Positions 55,769 to 63,999 of a stretch of 64,000 nucleotides of DNA are shown in pieces. Every line of letters starts with the position of its first letter. Positions within the stretch are counted from its first letter, which is position 1. The position numbers and the translations under genes are program-made. This DNA is from Bacteroides timonensis (lineage in GTDB: Bacteria > Bacteroidota > Bacteroidia > Bacteroidales > Bacteroidaceae): positions 62,001 through 126,000 of the forward strand of contig NZ_CBVI010000007.1 in NCBI RefSeq assembly GCF_000513195.1, written 5' to 3'. The notes under the pieces are model-generated. The model saw nothing but the letters and a program-made list of their open reading frames with translations, did not search any database and was not told where the DNA came from.

Positions 55769-56136
55769 AAGTCGGTATGCAAGTTTAGTAAGGTATAAAG
55801 AGCTAATAAAACTTGCTGGCTGAATAAATCCTTTCTGATGGGTAATGAGGTAATTCACCACAGAATTCATTACTACACCAGCATGAATTAGATCATTATC
55901 CTTAGTTTTGTCTGTTATTCTATTGGACTATTCCCCTTATAATTGAAAATATTCCCTTGCTTCTTCTCTGTTTAATGATAATAATCAGTTGAAAAACAAA
56001 GATTTATAATAAAAATGAGACTCTTTATTTGTCCCCCCTGTTTCTTTCCTGTTTTATGTCTATCTTCTTATTTTTGTTCCGTTCTCGTAAGTAGATACAA
56101 TACAACTATTATTAATCTATATCAGAAAGTAAAATT
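55769..56136 (+). other. Gene-free stretch before the lemA remnant
   Basis: 368 bp. TATTTTTG (56069-56076) is a likely -7 element for the lemA/DUF3137 pair. A weak hairpin GTAATGA / TCATTAC lies near 55840-55872. Nothing else recognised. Confidence 0.4.
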
Positions 56137-56465
56137 ATGGAAAATCAGGGAATACTTCTTTATATCGGAATAGCCCTTATCATCTTATTGGTACTTTGGT
56201 ATATCTGGACTGCCAATAATCTGATTGCAAAACGGAATCGGGTAAAGCAATGCCGTAGCGGCATTTGCGTGGCATTGAAGATACGGAATTGCAACTGCAA
56301 GCCATACGCCGCACCTATAATGCTGCGGTCACCGACTATAATAACTCCATTGAGATGTTTCCCTCTTCCATCGTGGCCGGCCGGCAGAATCATCATCAGG
56401 AAGAACTGATTGATATTCCCGAACAGGAACAGCAGAATGTGGATGTCAGTGCACTTTTAAAGTAG
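56137..56465 (+). pseudogene. lemA-like gene, internally deleted and frameshifted
   Basis: Residues 1-39 (hydrophobic helix, then ANNLIAKRNRVKQ) are a LemA N-terminus. The LemA C-terminus (IEDTELQLQAIRRTYNAAV, EMFPSSIVAG, ending VDVSALLK at 56465) follows at once in another frame. The middle of the protein is missing. At the junction, GGCATT occurs twice within about 15 bp (near 56260-56275), as in a short-homology deletion. LemA proteins are usually about 180-190 residues, so this copy is not functional as read. Confidence 0.75.
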
Positions 56466-56472
56466 ATGTAAT

Positions 56473-57263
56473 ATGGAATCAATTGACTTCAGAAGCCTTT
56501 CCGAAAGGCTTCGTACCGAACTCTCCCGTGTATATTTCCGGCAGAAGATCGTTCGTATTCTGAGCATTATAGTCTATCTCTTTGTCTTTTGTTGGATGAT
56601 GTTCGTCCTGTTTGGGGGTATCTTGTTGGATACATCGGCTTAGAGAACTACAGTGTGGTTACGCAATACATTTTCCCGGTTTTTATGGGATTTATTGTGC
56701 TGAACTTCGCATTCAGCCGCTCTCTTATGAAATTCCAAGGGCAGGAAAATTATATCATGCGCAGCATTATGTCTGCGATGTTTCCATCCGTTCTTTTCTC
56801 CTTCGCTTCGCAACTGGACCAGCGTATATTATCCGGTAGCAGACTCTTTAATTCTTCTTTTTCCGATCCGGCATTGGCGGCTACCACCTATGCTTATCTG
56901 GAACAAAAGGTCGGCTATCTGGCAGAGAATATCCAGGGCTTGAAGAAACGCTATAATGCCCGTTTCGTTCATCTGGAAGACCCGGATTTCGAGAAGTATT
57001 TCGTGGTTTATGCCGATGACGAAGTAACTGCCCGTATGATACTTACACCGGCAATCATGCGTCAGATTACCCGTCTGCGCGAAACATTCGGGCACGATAT
57101 GATGCTCTTTTTCAGCAAAGATACTTTTTACTATGCGGGAGTGATGCCCGACGGCTTCCTCTGTCTTCGCAAGCAGGCACTGGACAATGAACATCTGCTT
57201 GAAGAGATATACAATGACATAAATCTTGCCTGTCAGGTGACAGATGAACTAAGGCTAAACTAA
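56473..57263 (+). pseudogene. DUF3137-like gene with a frameshift, probably inactive
   Basis: A first frame runs from ATG 56473 (MESIDFRSLSERLRTEL, one membrane helix) to a stop at 56641. A second frame carries the rest to 57263: NYSVVTQYIFPVFMGFIVLN, RVGYLAE-type KVGYLAENIQGLKKRYNARF, HLEDPDFEKYFVVYADDE, ending VTDELRLN. Adding one G to the five-G run at 56614-56618 would join them. The part between the second helix and KVGYLAE also looks shortened. LemA and DUF3137 genes are commonly adjacent, so a whole operon seems to be decaying. Confidence 0.65.
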
Positions 57264-57330
57264 TTACATAATTAATTATCCTCTGAATATTCTAAACACG
57301 AAGATTGACTTTAAGTGATAATTGCAAACG

Positions 57331-57369
57331 CGGCTGTCTGAAAGATTATCTTTCGGCAGCCGAGTTTTT
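57331..57369 (+). terminator. Terminator after the DUF3137-like gene
   Basis: CGGCTGTCTGAAAG and CTTTCGGCAGCCG pair with one mismatch across ATTAT, then GAGTTTTT. It lies between the two convergent genes. Confidence 0.7.
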
Positions 57370-57406
57370 CAGTAGAAACTGTAAGAGAGAATTCTTGTTA
57401 GAGTAA

Positions 57407-57832
57407 TCAGAAGTTATCTTTCTTATTCCAGTTGTAAGCCATGTAGCTCATGCCGTTCTCGTTCATCTGGTAAACGGCTTTGGCTTTCACATTTGTGTAG
57501 TCACCGGCTTTGCTGTTCCATGCTATATATTCCACGTTTACTTCGTTGTCGGTGTAGCTGAAGTTGAGGCAATACAGCTTTTCAAATCGACTGTTGTCCT
57601 GGTTCCATTTCAGGATTTCCTTTGCGGATACACGTCCTTTTTCATCATGTGTGTAGTTGTATTGCAGGTGGCGTTCCAGGTACTTGCCTTCTTTTACTTT
57701 ATAGACTGTCTGGGTTTCTACACCGTTTTCCTGTTTTTCACTGTTGTAAGCGAAACCTTTTACGTTGTTACCACTTACTGCGTTTACTACTGATGTCAAT
57801 GCGAATACTACTGATAATACTAGAGCTTTCAT
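57407..57832 (-). CDS. DUF3836 exported protein, paralogue 2
   Basis: A 141-residue copy of paralogue 1 with the same signal peptide (MKALVLSVVFALTSVVNAVS) and the segment YNYTHDEKGRVSAKEILKWN. It stops (KKDNF, TGA) where paralogue 1 has a Trp codon and continues 18 residues, so it is either truncated or the shorter original. ATG 57832 is the start. The promoter and operator C are nearly identical to site A. Confidence 0.83.
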   Translation of the reverse strand: MKALVLSVVFALTSVVNAVSGNNVKGFAYNSEKQENGVETQTVYKVKEGKYLERHLQYNYTHDEKGRVSAKEILKWNQDNSRFEKLYCLNFSYTDNEVNVEYIAWNSKAGDYTNVKAKAVYQMNENGMSYMAYNWNKKDNF

Positions 57833-57878
57833 AATGATTTTATTTTTTAAGTTATACATTTCGTTACTTTTGATGTTG

Positions 57879-57936
57879 CAAAGATAGGGCAGGGGCATGA
57901 GGATGAATGTTATCGTAATGTTATCATTAGGTTAAC
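57879..57936 (-). promoter_or_regulatory. Promoter and operator C of the second DUF3836 gene
   Basis: On the minus strand TATCTTTG (57879-57886). Hexamers read on the plus strand: GTTATC (57909), GTTATC (57920), GTTAAC (57931). No -33 element. Nearly identical in sequence to site A over about 90 bp. Confidence 0.75.
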
Positions 57937-58125
57937 GACATTTTTGCTACTTTGGGAAGCTCTCTTGTTTTTTAGAGTTGTATGTATTTTTATATTCCTC
58001 TTTTAATCAGTGAGATGCTGATTTCCGTTCGTTTCTTTTCATCGTACCTTGCCATTGGCTGGAAAGAACGCATTCTCATCGCATATAAAAAGTAGTACAT
58101 TACTCCGTGATCCATAGTTATTTGC

Positions 58126-58133
58126 TATTTTTG
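58126..58133 (+). promoter_or_regulatory. -7 element of the second kinase gene
   Basis: TATTTTTG, 22 bp before the ATG at 58156. No operator triplet or clear -33 element on this side. Confidence 0.5.
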
Positions 58134-58155
58134 CAGGCGAATATAAACGGATAAG

Positions 58156-60414
58156 ATGAAATTACGTACTGTCATCTCTCTTTCACTTGTGAGTCTGATT
58201 GTTGTTGTGTTGATACAGTTGGGTGGAATGCTTTATGCTTTCCATGCACAGATGCAGGAAGCGGAGAAGTTACTAAACAAGTGTTTTCGGATGTCTTTCA
58301 CGGAGACAGTGGATAATTTGGTGAACAACCTTCCTTATCCTGATAATTCAGTAGCTATCATAGCGTATGCCCCTAATCCCAAATACAAGCGGATTGATGG
58401 GAATGAAAAGAATAAGCGTACTTACCAGCAGGCGGCACAGACTTTGCAACGGGTGTATGGAATAAAAGAAATTCCGTTAGCTACCATAGACAGCGTGTTG
58501 CACAATAAGTTGCGGAAATTAGACATGGATGGAACGCTGACCGTGGAGCGAATTAATGTAAATACAAATGAGGTGCTGGCAACTACCAATCCTCAGGTAA
58601 GTATCCGTAACTTTGCCGCTGTTACTTCCGAAGCTGCTTTTACCTTTAAATCCCGTGGGGAGGCTGTCCGTGCCATTCTTTCTTTTCCTGCCAAGGAGAT
58701 GGAGAAGAGACTCCTGTTACTGTCATTCATTACATGGCTATTGCTGGGTACGGCTTTCTATGCCTTGATTGTACAGATGAAGTCGGTATTCCGTCAGCGG
58801 CATAACTTGCAGAAACAACAACAGGACTTCTATACGTTGGCCGAAGAAATGAAACATCCCGTCAGCCGGATGAAGAACTTGATAACCACAGAAAACTGGC
58901 AAGAGATAGAGGCACAAAGCAACGTACTCTTTGAGAGAACCAATGCTACTCTGGCACATGCCAAAGCAGAAATCCGGCAAGGAAGTACAGGCAGGCCTAT
59001 TTCTCTTAAAGCAATTTCTATAGTCAGCCTGACGGGAGTATTCCTGTTGCTGGCTGTCTGGTCGGGATATTTGTATTATACGACCTCTCAAAAGATACGG
59101 TATCAGGTGGAGGAGCAATTGGAAGAGGCTTTCTACCGGGAGGCAGACTTACATAGGTATCCGCTTTTCACTAAGGCTAACCCTGATTTTAATTGGGATA
59201 GCTCGCCGGGAGAATTTCTCCCTTATCCGCGGCGTATGATGGACGAGCTTTATAAGGTATATCTGGAGAAAGGTTATCGCTACCGGATACAGTTGCTTAC
59301 CATTCGGCATCTTTACAATAAGTTTGATGAAGGCTTCCGTATGAAGATGGTTTATGATATACAGGATACGATCAGTCTGCGTAGCCGTGTGCCCATTCCG
59401 TTCTCCTTGCAGTTTGCCGACAGTGTTTTCAGAAAACAGCTTTTGGAAACAGGTTTTCCGGATAGGGCGGATATCCGTTGGATCAGGTATCCGTCCCGGG
59501 AGTTGATACTTTATACTGGTAGTCCGGCTGTTGACTTCGGGGATATTACTACCCGGCTGTTTCCGTTGGATAAGGATAGTACGAGTTGTATCTTTGCTGT
59601 GGTTCGTTCACCACAACATACTATTATGAGTACCACATGGTATATGCAGGTTCCGCTGCTTATTGCTTTCCTTTTCGTATCTCTCTGTGTTTTCTTTCAG
59701 ATACGTATGTTGCGGGCACAGCGTCGGTTGGAGCAGTTTCAGAAGGACTTTACTTACTCCATGATACATGATATGAAGTCACCGTTGCAGTCTGTCATGA
59801 TGGGAGCGCATATCCTGGCAGGTGGTAAGTTGGCGGATAAGCCGGAGAAGCTGGTCCGCTACAGGCAAGTGATGGGGGATGAGTGCGAACATCTGCTGAC
59901 ACTTTCCAATCGTGTAGTAATGCTGACAGAGATAGACCGTGGAGAACTGGAACTACATAAAGAAGAAATTGCCCTAAGACCGTTGCTGCGGGATATAGCG
60001 GAAAAGTATCAGTTGAAAGCGGCGAAGACGGTTCATTTTGATATCGATTGTGAAGAAGGATGTAGTGTTTATGCGGATGCTTTCTGTCTGCGTGAGATAC
60101 TTTCCAATCTGGTGGACAATGCTGTCAAATACTCTAATGAAGAGGTTCTGATCGTTCTTTCAGGTACAAAGACAGAGGATGGAACCATTGTTAGAGTGCA
60201 TGATAACGGTATTGGCATCCCTTTGAGCGAACAGCATAAGATATTCAATAAGTTCGAGAGGATTGCTTCCGGTAGTCGTAAGACGGGTGCATCAGGTTTC
60301 GGGTTAGGATTGAATTATGTGTTGCAGGTGGTGAGTGCCCACGGCGGTATGGTGAAGGTAGAAAGTATGGAAGGGAGTTACAGTGAATTTACGCTACAAT
60401 TCCCCTTGCGTTAA
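58156..60414 (+). CDS. Membrane sensor histidine kinase with duplicated sensor and vestigial DHp helix (paralogue 2)
   Basis: A 752-residue paralogue of the kinase at 52745 with the same double layout. Shared segments include LIQLGGMLYAFHAQ at the start and LEQFQKDFTYSMIHDMKSPL at the true DHp, with His538. The internal DHp-like helix reads QQDFYTLAEEMKHPVSRM, with Glu230 in the His position. The HATPase has NLVDNAVKYSNEE and GASGFGLGLNYVLQV. It stands alone behind its own -7 element (58126). The sensor parts differ enough to suggest different signals. Probable partner: the regulator at 62406. Confidence 0.9.
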   Translation: MKLRTVISLSLVSLIVVVLIQLGGMLYAFHAQMQEAEKLLNKCFRMSFTETVDNLVNNLPYPDNSVAIIAYAPNPKYKRIDGNEKNKRTYQQAAQTLQRVYGIKEIPLATIDSVLHNKLRKLDMDGTLTVERINVNTNEVLATTNPQVSIRNFAAVTSEAAFTFKSRGEAVRAILSFPAKEMEKRLLLLSFITWLLLGTAFYALIVQMKSVFRQRHNLQKQQQDFYTLAEEMKHPVSRMKNLITTENWQEIEAQSNVLFERTNATLAHAKAEIRQGSTGRPISLKAISIVSLTGVFLLLAVWSGYLYYTTSQKIRYQVEEQLEEAFYREADLHRYPLFTKANPDFNWDSSPGEFLPYPRRMMDELYKVYLEKGYRYRIQLLTIRHLYNKFDEGFRMKMVYDIQDTISLRSRVPIPFSLQFADSVFRKQLLETGFPDRADIRWIRYPSRELILYTGSPAVDFGDITTRLFPLDKDSTSCIFAVVRSPQHTIMSTTWYMQVPLLIAFLFVSLCVFFQIRMLRAQRRLEQFQKDFTYSMIHDMKSPLQSVMMGAHILAGGKLADKPEKLVRYRQVMGDECEHLLTLSNRVVMLTEIDRGELELHKEEIALRPLLRDIAEKYQLKAAKTVHFDIDCEEGCSVYADAFCLREILSNLVDNAVKYSNEEVLIVLSGTKTEDGTIVRVHDNGIGIPLSEQHKIFNKFERIASGSRKTGASGFGLGLNYVLQVVSAHGGMVKVESMEGSYSEFTLQFPLR

Positions 60415-60450
60415 AAAAGCCTGCTGGCAAAGATGAAATGTACTCAACTA

Positions 60451-60482
60451 TTTGTTATTCAGATAGCCTTTTACTATTTTTG
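60451..60482 (+). promoter_or_regulatory. Near-consensus promoter with strong Shine-Dalgarno downstream
   Basis: TTTG (60451-60454), 20 bp, TATTTTTG (60475-60482), then AAAGGAGG just before the ATG at 60518. The strong Shine-Dalgarno is unusual for Bacteroides and suggests high expression. Confidence 0.7.
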
Positions 60483-60517
60483 TATACAGAGTCCGTAAAA
60501 AACAAAGGAGGTAGATT

Positions 60518-61378
60518 ATGACACGCAGGGTTGGCATATCTTGGCTCCCAATTCGTTGGGGATTATTTTTTCTGTTCATTTCTGGTTTGCAGTTGCTTTC
60601 TGCACAGGAAGATAGTACACGCTTCACTCTTGATAGTATGTTGATAAAGCCGAAAGCTACATATCAGCTTCCATCCGTCAACCTGCTTCCCGAAAAAACC
60701 GTATATCCTTTGATAAATCCTATACAGTTAGGTGATTTGCCTTCTTTCTCCTTGAAAGAGGAACTTCGTATCCCTTATCATATAAATCCTTCTCCGCTAT
60801 TCCGGGGCGATTATAGTACGGGAGGCGTATTAAGGCAATTTCCTCATGGAGCGGTATTCGGTTCCGGGGGCCAGACCAGTATTCCGGGCATCGGGCGTTT
60901 CAATAATGCTTCGTTAGGATATCAGCATATCTTTAATGATCGGCTATCATTGCAACTTCGTGCCAATGCCATGAAGATAAATATGTCTCGTATCACCGGG
61001 CAAGCCTTCAGTACTGCGGGTAGGCTGACTTATCGTGCTTCCGACCGGGTTGCCTTCAATGTCTTCGGTTCGTATGATATCGGTAATTCTTACGGGATGA
61101 GCACTAATAGTTATGGTGCTACGATGTCTCTTGATATGTCCGAACGTTTTGGTATGGAGGTCGGTGCCCAGCGCTATTACGATGCCATGCGTGGAGGTTG
61201 GCAGACGGTTCCCGTTGTGATACCTTATTATCGCTTCGAGAAGTTTAAGCTGGGGTTGGATGTAGGCGGAATAATGTACGAGATTCTGCGCAACGTGGTG
61301 TTTGATAAACGCGGCAGCGGTGACTTTGGTGGAGGCCCTACGATTAGACCGCCAAAGTTTTCATTTCCGATAAAATAG
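60518..61378 (+). CDS. Hypothetical exported beta-rich protein
   Basis: A 286-residue protein of unknown function. The N-terminus MTRRVGISWLPIRWG with a hydrophobic stretch ending LQLLSAQ is a signal peptide. The mature part has alternating Gly/aromatic strands (GVLRQFPHGAVFGSGGQTSI, LSLQLRANAMKINMSRITGQ), like an outer membrane beta-domain, with a glycine-rich tail FGGGPTIRPPKFSFPIK. No family recognised. It sits between the second kinase and the convergent DUF5694 gene, and has a strong ribosome-binding site. Confidence 0.65.
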   Translation: MTRRVGISWLPIRWGLFFLFISGLQLLSAQEDSTRFTLDSMLIKPKATYQLPSVNLLPEKTVYPLINPIQLGDLPSFSLKEELRIPYHINPSPLFRGDYSTGGVLRQFPHGAVFGSGGQTSIPGIGRFNNASLGYQHIFNDRLSLQLRANAMKINMSRITGQAFSTAGRLTYRASDRVAFNVFGSYDIGNSYGMSTNSYGATMSLDMSERFGMEVGAQRYYDAMRGGWQTVPVVIPYYRFEKFKLGLDVGGIMYEILRNVVFDKRGSGDFGGGPTIRPPKFSFPIK

Positions 61379-61391
61379 AAGAAGTAGATAT

Positions 61392-62210
61392 TTACTTCAG
61401 GTAATCGTTTATATTCAGTAGTTTGTATTCGGGAGAACATTCAAACAGATAGTTCAGGATGTTCATGTGCGCTGCGCCGAAAATAACCAGTATCCGTTTG
61501 CCGGCGGTATCGGGAATCCGCTGGATATTCCTGAGTATCCTTAGATTCCGGTTGAACCATCTTCCGGATTCAAAGTCTGTTCCGGTATAATCGCCTTTGA
61601 CGGATTCATACTTGAAATGCTTGATAAGATAGTTTCCTAAATCTTTCTTGATATGTACCGGATCGTTGAGATGTATCAGTTGTGCAAGTATCCCTTGCTG
61701 CTTGAATATGGGTTCATCTTCATAGTACAAAGCAGAGTCGGGAGAGTTTGAGAAGCTTTCTTCAAAAGCCAGATATTCATTACTTTCATCATCATCCAGC
61801 AGTTTCTCTATGTGGGTAGTGTGTGCTCCCCAAGCATCTGCACAGTATATCTTGGCATTGCACATTCGGGCTATTCTGAAACCTAACTGCTGAATTTCAT
61901 TTCTGTTCAGCTCATGCTTGCCGGTAAGGTATGAGTTATAGAGAGAGTCTATCTCTGACTGTTTGTATAAAGGCCATTCAATGACAATGGCATCCGGTTT
62001 GAATTGTGCCAGTTTCTTGGATATTAACTCTATCTCTTTTTGATATTGAGGAGATAGTACATCTATCTGGTCTTCTTCGGATACTTGTTGCACATCCAGA
62101 TTGGGAAATTCGAAGTGGAAGACCCCCAACGTAAGGACTTCTGCCTGCTGGGCATATCCTTTTGTGAAGAACATGCTTGCGGTAATCAGAATAAGAATGA
62201 TTTTATTCAT
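61392..62210 (-). CDS. DUF5694 family exported protein
   Basis: A 272-residue protein. Signal peptide (MNKIILILITASMFFTKGYA), then LGVFHFEFPNLD near the N-terminus, VIEWPLYKQSEID in the middle and ILVIFGAAHMNILNYLF near the C-terminus: the pattern of DUF5694, which resembles TraB/ChaN-like hydrolase folds. Function is unknown. ATG 62210 starts the signal peptide, and the earlier in-frame ATG at 62237 is rejected. It is driven by a promoter with operator D, divergent from the response regulator. Confidence 0.78.
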   Translation of the reverse strand: MNKIILILITASMFFTKGYAQQAEVLTLGVFHFEFPNLDVQQVSEEDQIDVLSPQYQKEIELISKKLAQFKPDAIVIEWPLYKQSEIDSLYNSYLTGKHELNRNEIQQLGFRIARMCNAKIYCADAWGAHTTHIEKLLDDDESNEYLAFEESFSNSPDSALYYEDEPIFKQQGILAQLIHLNDPVHIKKDLGNYLIKHFKYESVKGDYTGTDFESGRWFNRNLRILRNIQRIPDTAGKRILVIFGAAHMNILNYLFECSPEYKLLNINDYLK

Positions 62211-62287
62211 TGTAATTACTTTTAGTTTGGTGTCCAAAAGTAATGATTCTTTTTGGCATGACCATACAATCCTGATTCTTGATGTTG

Positions 62288-62365
62288 TAAAGGTAGGGTA
62301 GGAGCAATAAGAATGAATGATATCGCAATGTTATCTTCGGGTTAACGAATAATTTATTACTTTTG
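62288..62365. promoter_or_regulatory. Divergent promoters with operator D (DUF5694 and response regulator)
   Basis: On the minus strand TACCTTTA (62288-62295) serves the DUF5694 gene. Hexamers read on the plus strand are GATATC (62319), GTTATC (62330) and GTTAAC (62341), 11 bp apart. On the plus strand TACTTTTG (62358-62365) is the -7 element of the regulator gene, and the operator lies where its -33 element should be, so autoregulation is likely. Confidence 0.72.
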
Positions 62366-62405
62366 TGGCATACAACTGGAAGTTAATACAATTCATATCA
62401 AAGAC

Positions 62406-63113
62406 ATGGATACAATAAAGTTATTGTTAGTTGAGGACGATCCCAGCCTGCGTTACATCGTTCAGAGCGGATTGGAAGATATCATAGAGGGCTATGAAGT
62501 GTTGGCAGCCGCCAATGGTGAAGAAGGATTGGCAATGTGGAGGGAACACCGTCCCGATGTCATTCTCTCGGATATAGAAATGCCCGTCATGGATGGTTAT
62601 GAGATGGTGAAGCGTATCCGTGAAGTAGATAAAGAGACGCCTATAATCTTTTCTTCCGGTTTGGTTTCTCCCAAAAATGTATTGAGAGGCTATGAGTTGG
62701 GAGCCAACAATTATATCAAGAAACCTTTCATTCCCGAAGAACTGGATGCCCATATTCATGCTTTGTTGAAACTCTCCAAAGGTGAAAAGAGTAAGGACGA
62801 AAGCGAATGTTACAAGATTGGAAAGGAATATGTGCTTGATGCTACGCACGCCATATTGAAACATTCTTCCGGTGAAAACAAGACATTGACCGCCCGTGAA
62901 GCAGGACTGTTGCAAATGCTTTGTGAGAACAGAGGTGATGTAGTACGCCGTGAAGCCATTCTTGATAAGTTCTGGAATACGGAAGATGATTATTTTGCTT
63001 CCCGCAGCCTGGATGTATTTGTCACAAAACTCCGTAAGTTGATAGCTGAAGATTCATCAGTCAGCATTAAAACGGTGAAAGGTGTGGGGCTGATGCTGGA
63101 AGAAAACGTATAG
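62406..63113 (+). CDS. OmpR-type response regulator
   Basis: A 235-residue two-component regulator. The receiver (about 4-120) has LLLVEDDPSLR, the phospho-Asp motif DVILSDIEMPVMDG (Asp56) and NYIKKPF. The C-terminal winged helix (about 135-232) has TLTAREAGLLQMLCENRGDV and SLDVFVTKLRKLIAED, SIKTVKGVGLML, as in OmpR/PhoB. It is the only regulator in the island, so both double-sensor kinases probably use it. The 11-bp direct-repeat operators are the type such winged helices bind. Operator D directly upstream suggests it regulates itself. Confidence 0.93.
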   Translation: MDTIKLLLVEDDPSLRYIVQSGLEDIIEGYEVLAAANGEEGLAMWREHRPDVILSDIEMPVMDGYEMVKRIREVDKETPIIFSSGLVSPKNVLRGYELGANNYIKKPFIPEELDAHIHALLKLSKGEKSKDESECYKIGKEYVLDATHAILKHSSGENKTLTAREAGLLQMLCENRGDVVRREAILDKFWNTEDDYFASRSLDVFVTKLRKLIAEDSSVSIKTVKGVGLMLEENV

Positions 63114-63265
63114 TTCCTACTATTCGATTACTATATTTATTCGGGGCACTAAACTGTGTCTCGAATATTTTTTTGTCCTTACTGTTCGTTTTCATGCGGA
63201 CACTTGTCCGGAAATGAACATCGCTTAAAATTGAATATTCATTGATAATCAGCATTTTATTGTTT

Positions 63266-63281
63266 TGGCACGCCAATTGAC
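63266..63281 (+). promoter_or_regulatory. Possible sigma-54 promoter of the third DUF3836 gene
   Basis: TGGCACG, four bases and TTG (63266-63279) match the sigma-54 -24/-12 layout, with A instead of C in the -12 TTGC. An inverted repeat CGGACA / TGTCCG (63197-63210) lies about 60 bp upstream, where an enhancer site could be. No GTTATC triplet is present on this gene. Confidence 0.45.
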
Positions 63282-63357
63282 TATATATTATCGAAGGCGG
63301 TTGACAAAGACTTCCTCTCAAAAATCAAGAAGTAATAACAATAAAAAAATAACGATT

Positions 63358-63783
63358 ATGAAAACGAACTTAATTTCTAAAGCAGTTGTAATGTTAGCAG
63401 TAGTAATGGCAAGTGTAATGAACTTTTCTGCAAGTGCCAGCAATCCTACCCAGTACGTAAAGAATGAAGAGATGACCGGCGAGTTGATGACCGCAAAGAC
63501 TATCTTTAAGAACGAAGACGGACATCTGTACCGCCACCTCCGTTACACCTATACTTACGATAACGAAAATCGTGTAACCAGCAAAGAAGCCTCCAAATGG
63601 GATAGTACACAAGAGGCTTGGGTTCCTTACTTCAAGATGGATGTTTCCTATGCCAACAATGAAGTTGAACTTAACTATGCCCGTTGGAATTCCAAGAGCA
63701 ATGCTTACGACAGCAATATTGAAAAGACTGTTTATGAAATAAATGATGATAATGTTACTTTAATGTTGGCAAGTACAAGATAA
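63358..63783 (+). CDS. DUF3836 exported protein, paralogue 3
   Basis: A 141-residue protein with signal peptide (VVMLAVVMASVMNFSASAS) and the DUF3836 pattern (YTYTYDNENRVTSKEASKWD, NEVELNYARWNSKSNAYDSN). It is more divergent than paralogues 1 and 2 and oriented oppositely, 244 bp downstream of the regulator. The ATG at 63358 starts the signal peptide. Function unknown. Confidence 0.83.
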   Translation: MKTNLISKAVVMLAVVMASVMNFSASASNPTQYVKNEEMTGELMTAKTIFKNEDGHLYRHLRYTYTYDNENRVTSKEASKWDSTQEAWVPYFKMDVSYANNEVELNYARWNSKSNAYDSNIEKTVYEINDDNVTLMLASTR

Positions 63784-63808
63784 AACATCAGTAATTAGGA
63801 AGTAAATG

Positions 63809-63850
63809 CCGGGATGATGAGATTTATATCTCATCATCCCGGTTTTGTTT
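63809..63850 (+). terminator. Strong terminator after the third DUF3836 gene
   Basis: A 14-bp perfect stem, CCGGGATGATGAGA with its complement, a 6-nt loop, then TTTTGTTTT. Confidence 0.88.
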
Positions 63851-63888
63851 TGGAATATAAGTTATAAAAGAAATTGCCTTTCTTGCAG

Positions 63889-63999
63889 ATGAACCAGAGA
63901 AAATATCTGATTCCAGAAAAAGATGTTATCCGATTCGGGAAAGTGAATCAGATAGAGCAGATGTCAGCTATAAAAGAATTCTTTCGCTCTATGGGGTAA
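63889..63999 (+). CDS. Small open frame, 36 residues, uncertain
   Basis: From ATG 63889 to TAA 63997: MNQRKYLIPEKDVIRF, then GKVNQIEQMSAIKEFFRSMG. The amino acid use looks protein-like, but no ribosome-binding site or promoter is clear and it ends at the window edge. It may be a small protein or chance. Confidence 0.35.
   Translation: MNQRKYLIPEKDVIRFGKVNQIEQMSAIKEFFRSMG

Noticed and set aside
57407..57898. Longer start for DUF3836 paralogue 2
   Set aside because: It would include the leader and promoter; the signal peptide begins at 57832.
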